From Sapria himalayana (lineage: Eukaryota; Streptophyta; Magnoliopsida; Malpighiales; Rafflesiaceae), in the NCBI GenBank assembly GCA_029783825.1, contig JAREIK010001726.1, positions 1-64,000 on the forward strand: 64,000 nucleotides of DNA, written 5' to 3'. Every line of letters starts with the position of its first letter. The first letter of the stretch is position 1. Below the pieces are notes generated by a model. It was not told where the DNA came from. It saw only the letters and a program-made list of their open reading frames with translations, and did not search any database. Made by a program: the position numbers and the translations under genes. Below are positions 62,401 through 64,000 of this stretch, one piece after another.

Positions 62401-63116
62401 AAAACTTATAGCTAATTAAATCACTATCACCACCCCAATATAACATACATCCATTGAAACAACAATCAATTTTTTTCACTGGTAGGCCCATTCCTCGTAG
62501 TAACTTCTTAGTGTGGTAAAAGTTGTTAGTGATCAAATTATTTTTTGGAACAATCTCCTTCATCAGTTTTGTCACTTGATCAAATAATTTCTCAGACATA
62601 TTTTCTAACATAATGCTCATAAGTTGAGCCAAAAGTGATAATTACGAATGTGCTTTACAACCAGGCCACAACTCATTATTTGCAACTTTAAGCATTTCAT
62701 AAAATTTCTGAGCTTCAAGATTCGGTGGTTCATCCATGTAATCCATATTGAAGTCAATACCAGCAGCTTTCATGACCATTCTATGGTATTGTTTGATGCT
62801 TCTTCACCACAAGCAAATGATTAAGTACCCTCATTTCGGTCAATGTTCAGAGCCATTGGACTTTTTCCATGATAAATCTAAACAAAATAATTTGGTACAA
62901 AGTCATATTTAGCCAAATGGTATCTTATAGTGTTTACATCATGAAAAGAGATATTCTGAGACTTGTGATATTTACTTGGAACTTAATTTTTTTCTCCATC
63001 CATTCATCTCAATTGATTACAAGCAAAATTAATAAAAGCTTCAAGCCCACTAAAAAATCATTATTTAAAATTCCATTCATAAATCTTTTGTACATCAACT
63101 AATGATGTGAACTCAT
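59410..63116 (-). pseudogene. CACTA TNP2-type transposase gene of copy B, degenerate
   Basis: The start at 63116 aligns with that of copy A. Visible parts are the N-terminal domain (63116-62880, with two or more stops), NFYHTKKLLRGMGLPVKKID and NGCMLYWGGDSDLISYKF in an open stretch of 100 codons (62632-62330), the TNP2 core (about 61930-61200), the end of DUF4218 (60762-60640, RNKAKVNGS, FCSYYFENHV) and a well-kept DUF4216 (60076-59756, IELEYPRLENNKIL, KCEWFDPT, VDVNHKHRYN). The C-terminus is acidic (E-D-D-S-D-A near 59430). DUF4216 is better preserved here than in copy A, but stops elsewhere mean no intact transposase. Confidence 0.8.
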
Positions 63117-63394
63117 TTTATCCTGTTTTATTTACAAATAATAATGCTCAATCATTATTTTGTATTAAACATTCAATTACTTCAGAATATACTAATAATT
63201 AAATAGAATTACTTACAGATGAATATTTAAAAAATAAATATCATGAATATCGAGGTAATGCATTGCAATAATCTACATGAATAGATAAGGTAATTTTTAG
63301 CACGGAAAAGATGAATAGATATCATGCTATTACTAGATAAAGACATCAAAACAAGATAATGGAAAAGAAAGGAAAGAAAAAATGAAAGAAATTT

Positions 63395-63413
63395 AAAGTT
63401 GAAGGGGGAGAGG

Positions 63414-63451
<38 letters not shown>

Positions 63452-63665
63452 AAGAAGGGGGGAGACATAGAGAGAGAAAGGGGGGAGAGAGAGAGGGGGA
63501 GAGAGAGAGGGAGAGAGAAATAGAGATAAGGAGAAAGAGTGAGAGAGAGAGAGAGCAAGCAAGAAAGGAGATCGGAAAAAAATAGCAAGAGAGAGAGAGT
63601 AATCTAGAAAGAAAAAGATGAAGAGAGTGATATAGAAAGAATGAGAGAGGGAGAAAGACACATAT
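63395..63665. repeat. GA-rich purine tract of copy B
   Basis: This is the counterpart of the 8150-8512 tract, about 280 bp upstream of the transposase start. It is shorter, with (GA)n and GGGGGAGA stretches. Open frames across it are artefacts. Confidence 0.85.
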
Positions 63666-63929
63666 AATGTAGTGCTAGAATGAGGAATTATATAAAAGAA
63701 TAAAAATTTTTTTCTATACAAACCTATCAAATATTATATATTTTGTCATACCTAAGTTCATATATGAGCTTGAGGCCTAAGTGGTGGGATTAGGTAAGTG
63801 TACGACCTTTTTTCAACAGCATGCTATATTTGACCAACGGACACTCTAATGCTATGTGCTTATATATTGTTAATATTAAATCTTTTGCCATATAATTTCA
63901 AGTTAGTGCAACAAATTAGTATTATACCA

Positions 63930-64000
63930 TTTATAATTATATGGTATTATACATATAGTATATATAGTTATAAATAGTTATATATAGTTAAACATAGAGT
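63930..64000. repeat. Start of AT-rich long-period repeats of copy B
   Basis: TTATACATATAGTATATATA and TTATATATAGTTAAACATA match the type of sequence at 8820-10564 in copy A. The region continues beyond the window. Confidence 0.6.

Larger units (their letters stand above)
51505..64000 (-). mobile_element. CACTA (En/Spm) transposon copy B, right end outside the window
   Basis: The left terminus CACCACAAGAAAAATTC (51505) is followed by TAGCTTGGGAAAAT and, at about 51709-51825, four tandem units of about 28 bp with TAGCTAAATTAGCAAGGGAA-like sequence. From 56797 to the window edge it matches copy A in order, with both genes on the minus strand. If the 5' region is as long as in copy A (about 4.2 kb), the right terminus would lie near 67 kb and the element would be roughly 16 kb long. 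That the 51505 terminus belongs to these genes is an inference. Confidence 0.6.

Overview
This window looks like repeat-dominated, very AT-rich nuclear DNA from a flowering plant. It carries three plant-type transposon groups: CACTA (En/Spm) transposons with TNP2, DUF4218, DUF4216 and Transposase_24 domains; a Ty3/gypsy chromovirus with an initiator-Met-tRNA primer site and a C-terminal chromodomain; and an L1-like LINE with a DUF4283 ORF1 and an ORF2 ending in zf-RVT and RNase H. I see no intact host gene, no tRNA or rRNA, and nothing bacterial. I cannot name the species from sequence alone.

Layout, left to right. Positions 1-150 are a GC-rich fragment resembling an hAT end. Positions 1741-12093 are CACTA copy A, transcribed leftward: gene 2 (about 2230-4013), the TNP2 transposase gene (about 4160-7874), a GA-rich tract, AT-rich long-period repeats and a right terminus at 12093. 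Positions 12094-15336 are AT-rich with no recognised gene. Positions 15337-18800 hold a five-monomer, roughly 650-bp satellite. Positions 19350-20287 are a CACTA right end with subterminal repeats. Positions 20288-21874 are an array of the 9-bp unit AATAAGAAG on the reverse strand, and 21875-22230 is a CACTA left end.

From 22240 to 51504 almost everything is LINE sequence and AATAAGAAG arrays, all in one orientation: LINE fragment (22240-23701), array, LINE of nearly full length (34995-41445), array, 80-bp LINE 3' stub (43133-43214), array, unrecognised LINE-like body (46295-49152), array. The first of these arrays is split by the 8,263-bp gypsy element (24223-32485), whose LTRs, PBS, PPT and 5-bp target duplication ATAAG are all visible. 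The last array stops at a CACTA left terminus at 51505.

Positions 51505-64000 appear to be the left part of CACTA copy B, in the same orientation as copy A. It holds subterminal repeats, palindrome-rich TATAC/GTAC repeats, a 58-unit 23-bp minisatellite (54595-55935), and homologues of gene 2 (about 57270-59275) and the transposase gene (about 59410-63116). Its right end lies outside the window.

Every coding region is broken by stops or frameshifts, so this is a graveyard of nested transposons. The most interesting structure is the repeated, same-orientation coupling of LINE 3' ends to long AATAAGAAG arrays, together with three CACTA termini that lie flush against such arrays. It suggests either a LINE whose tail seeds or targets this microsatellite, or a microsatellite that acts as a landing pad for several transposon classes.
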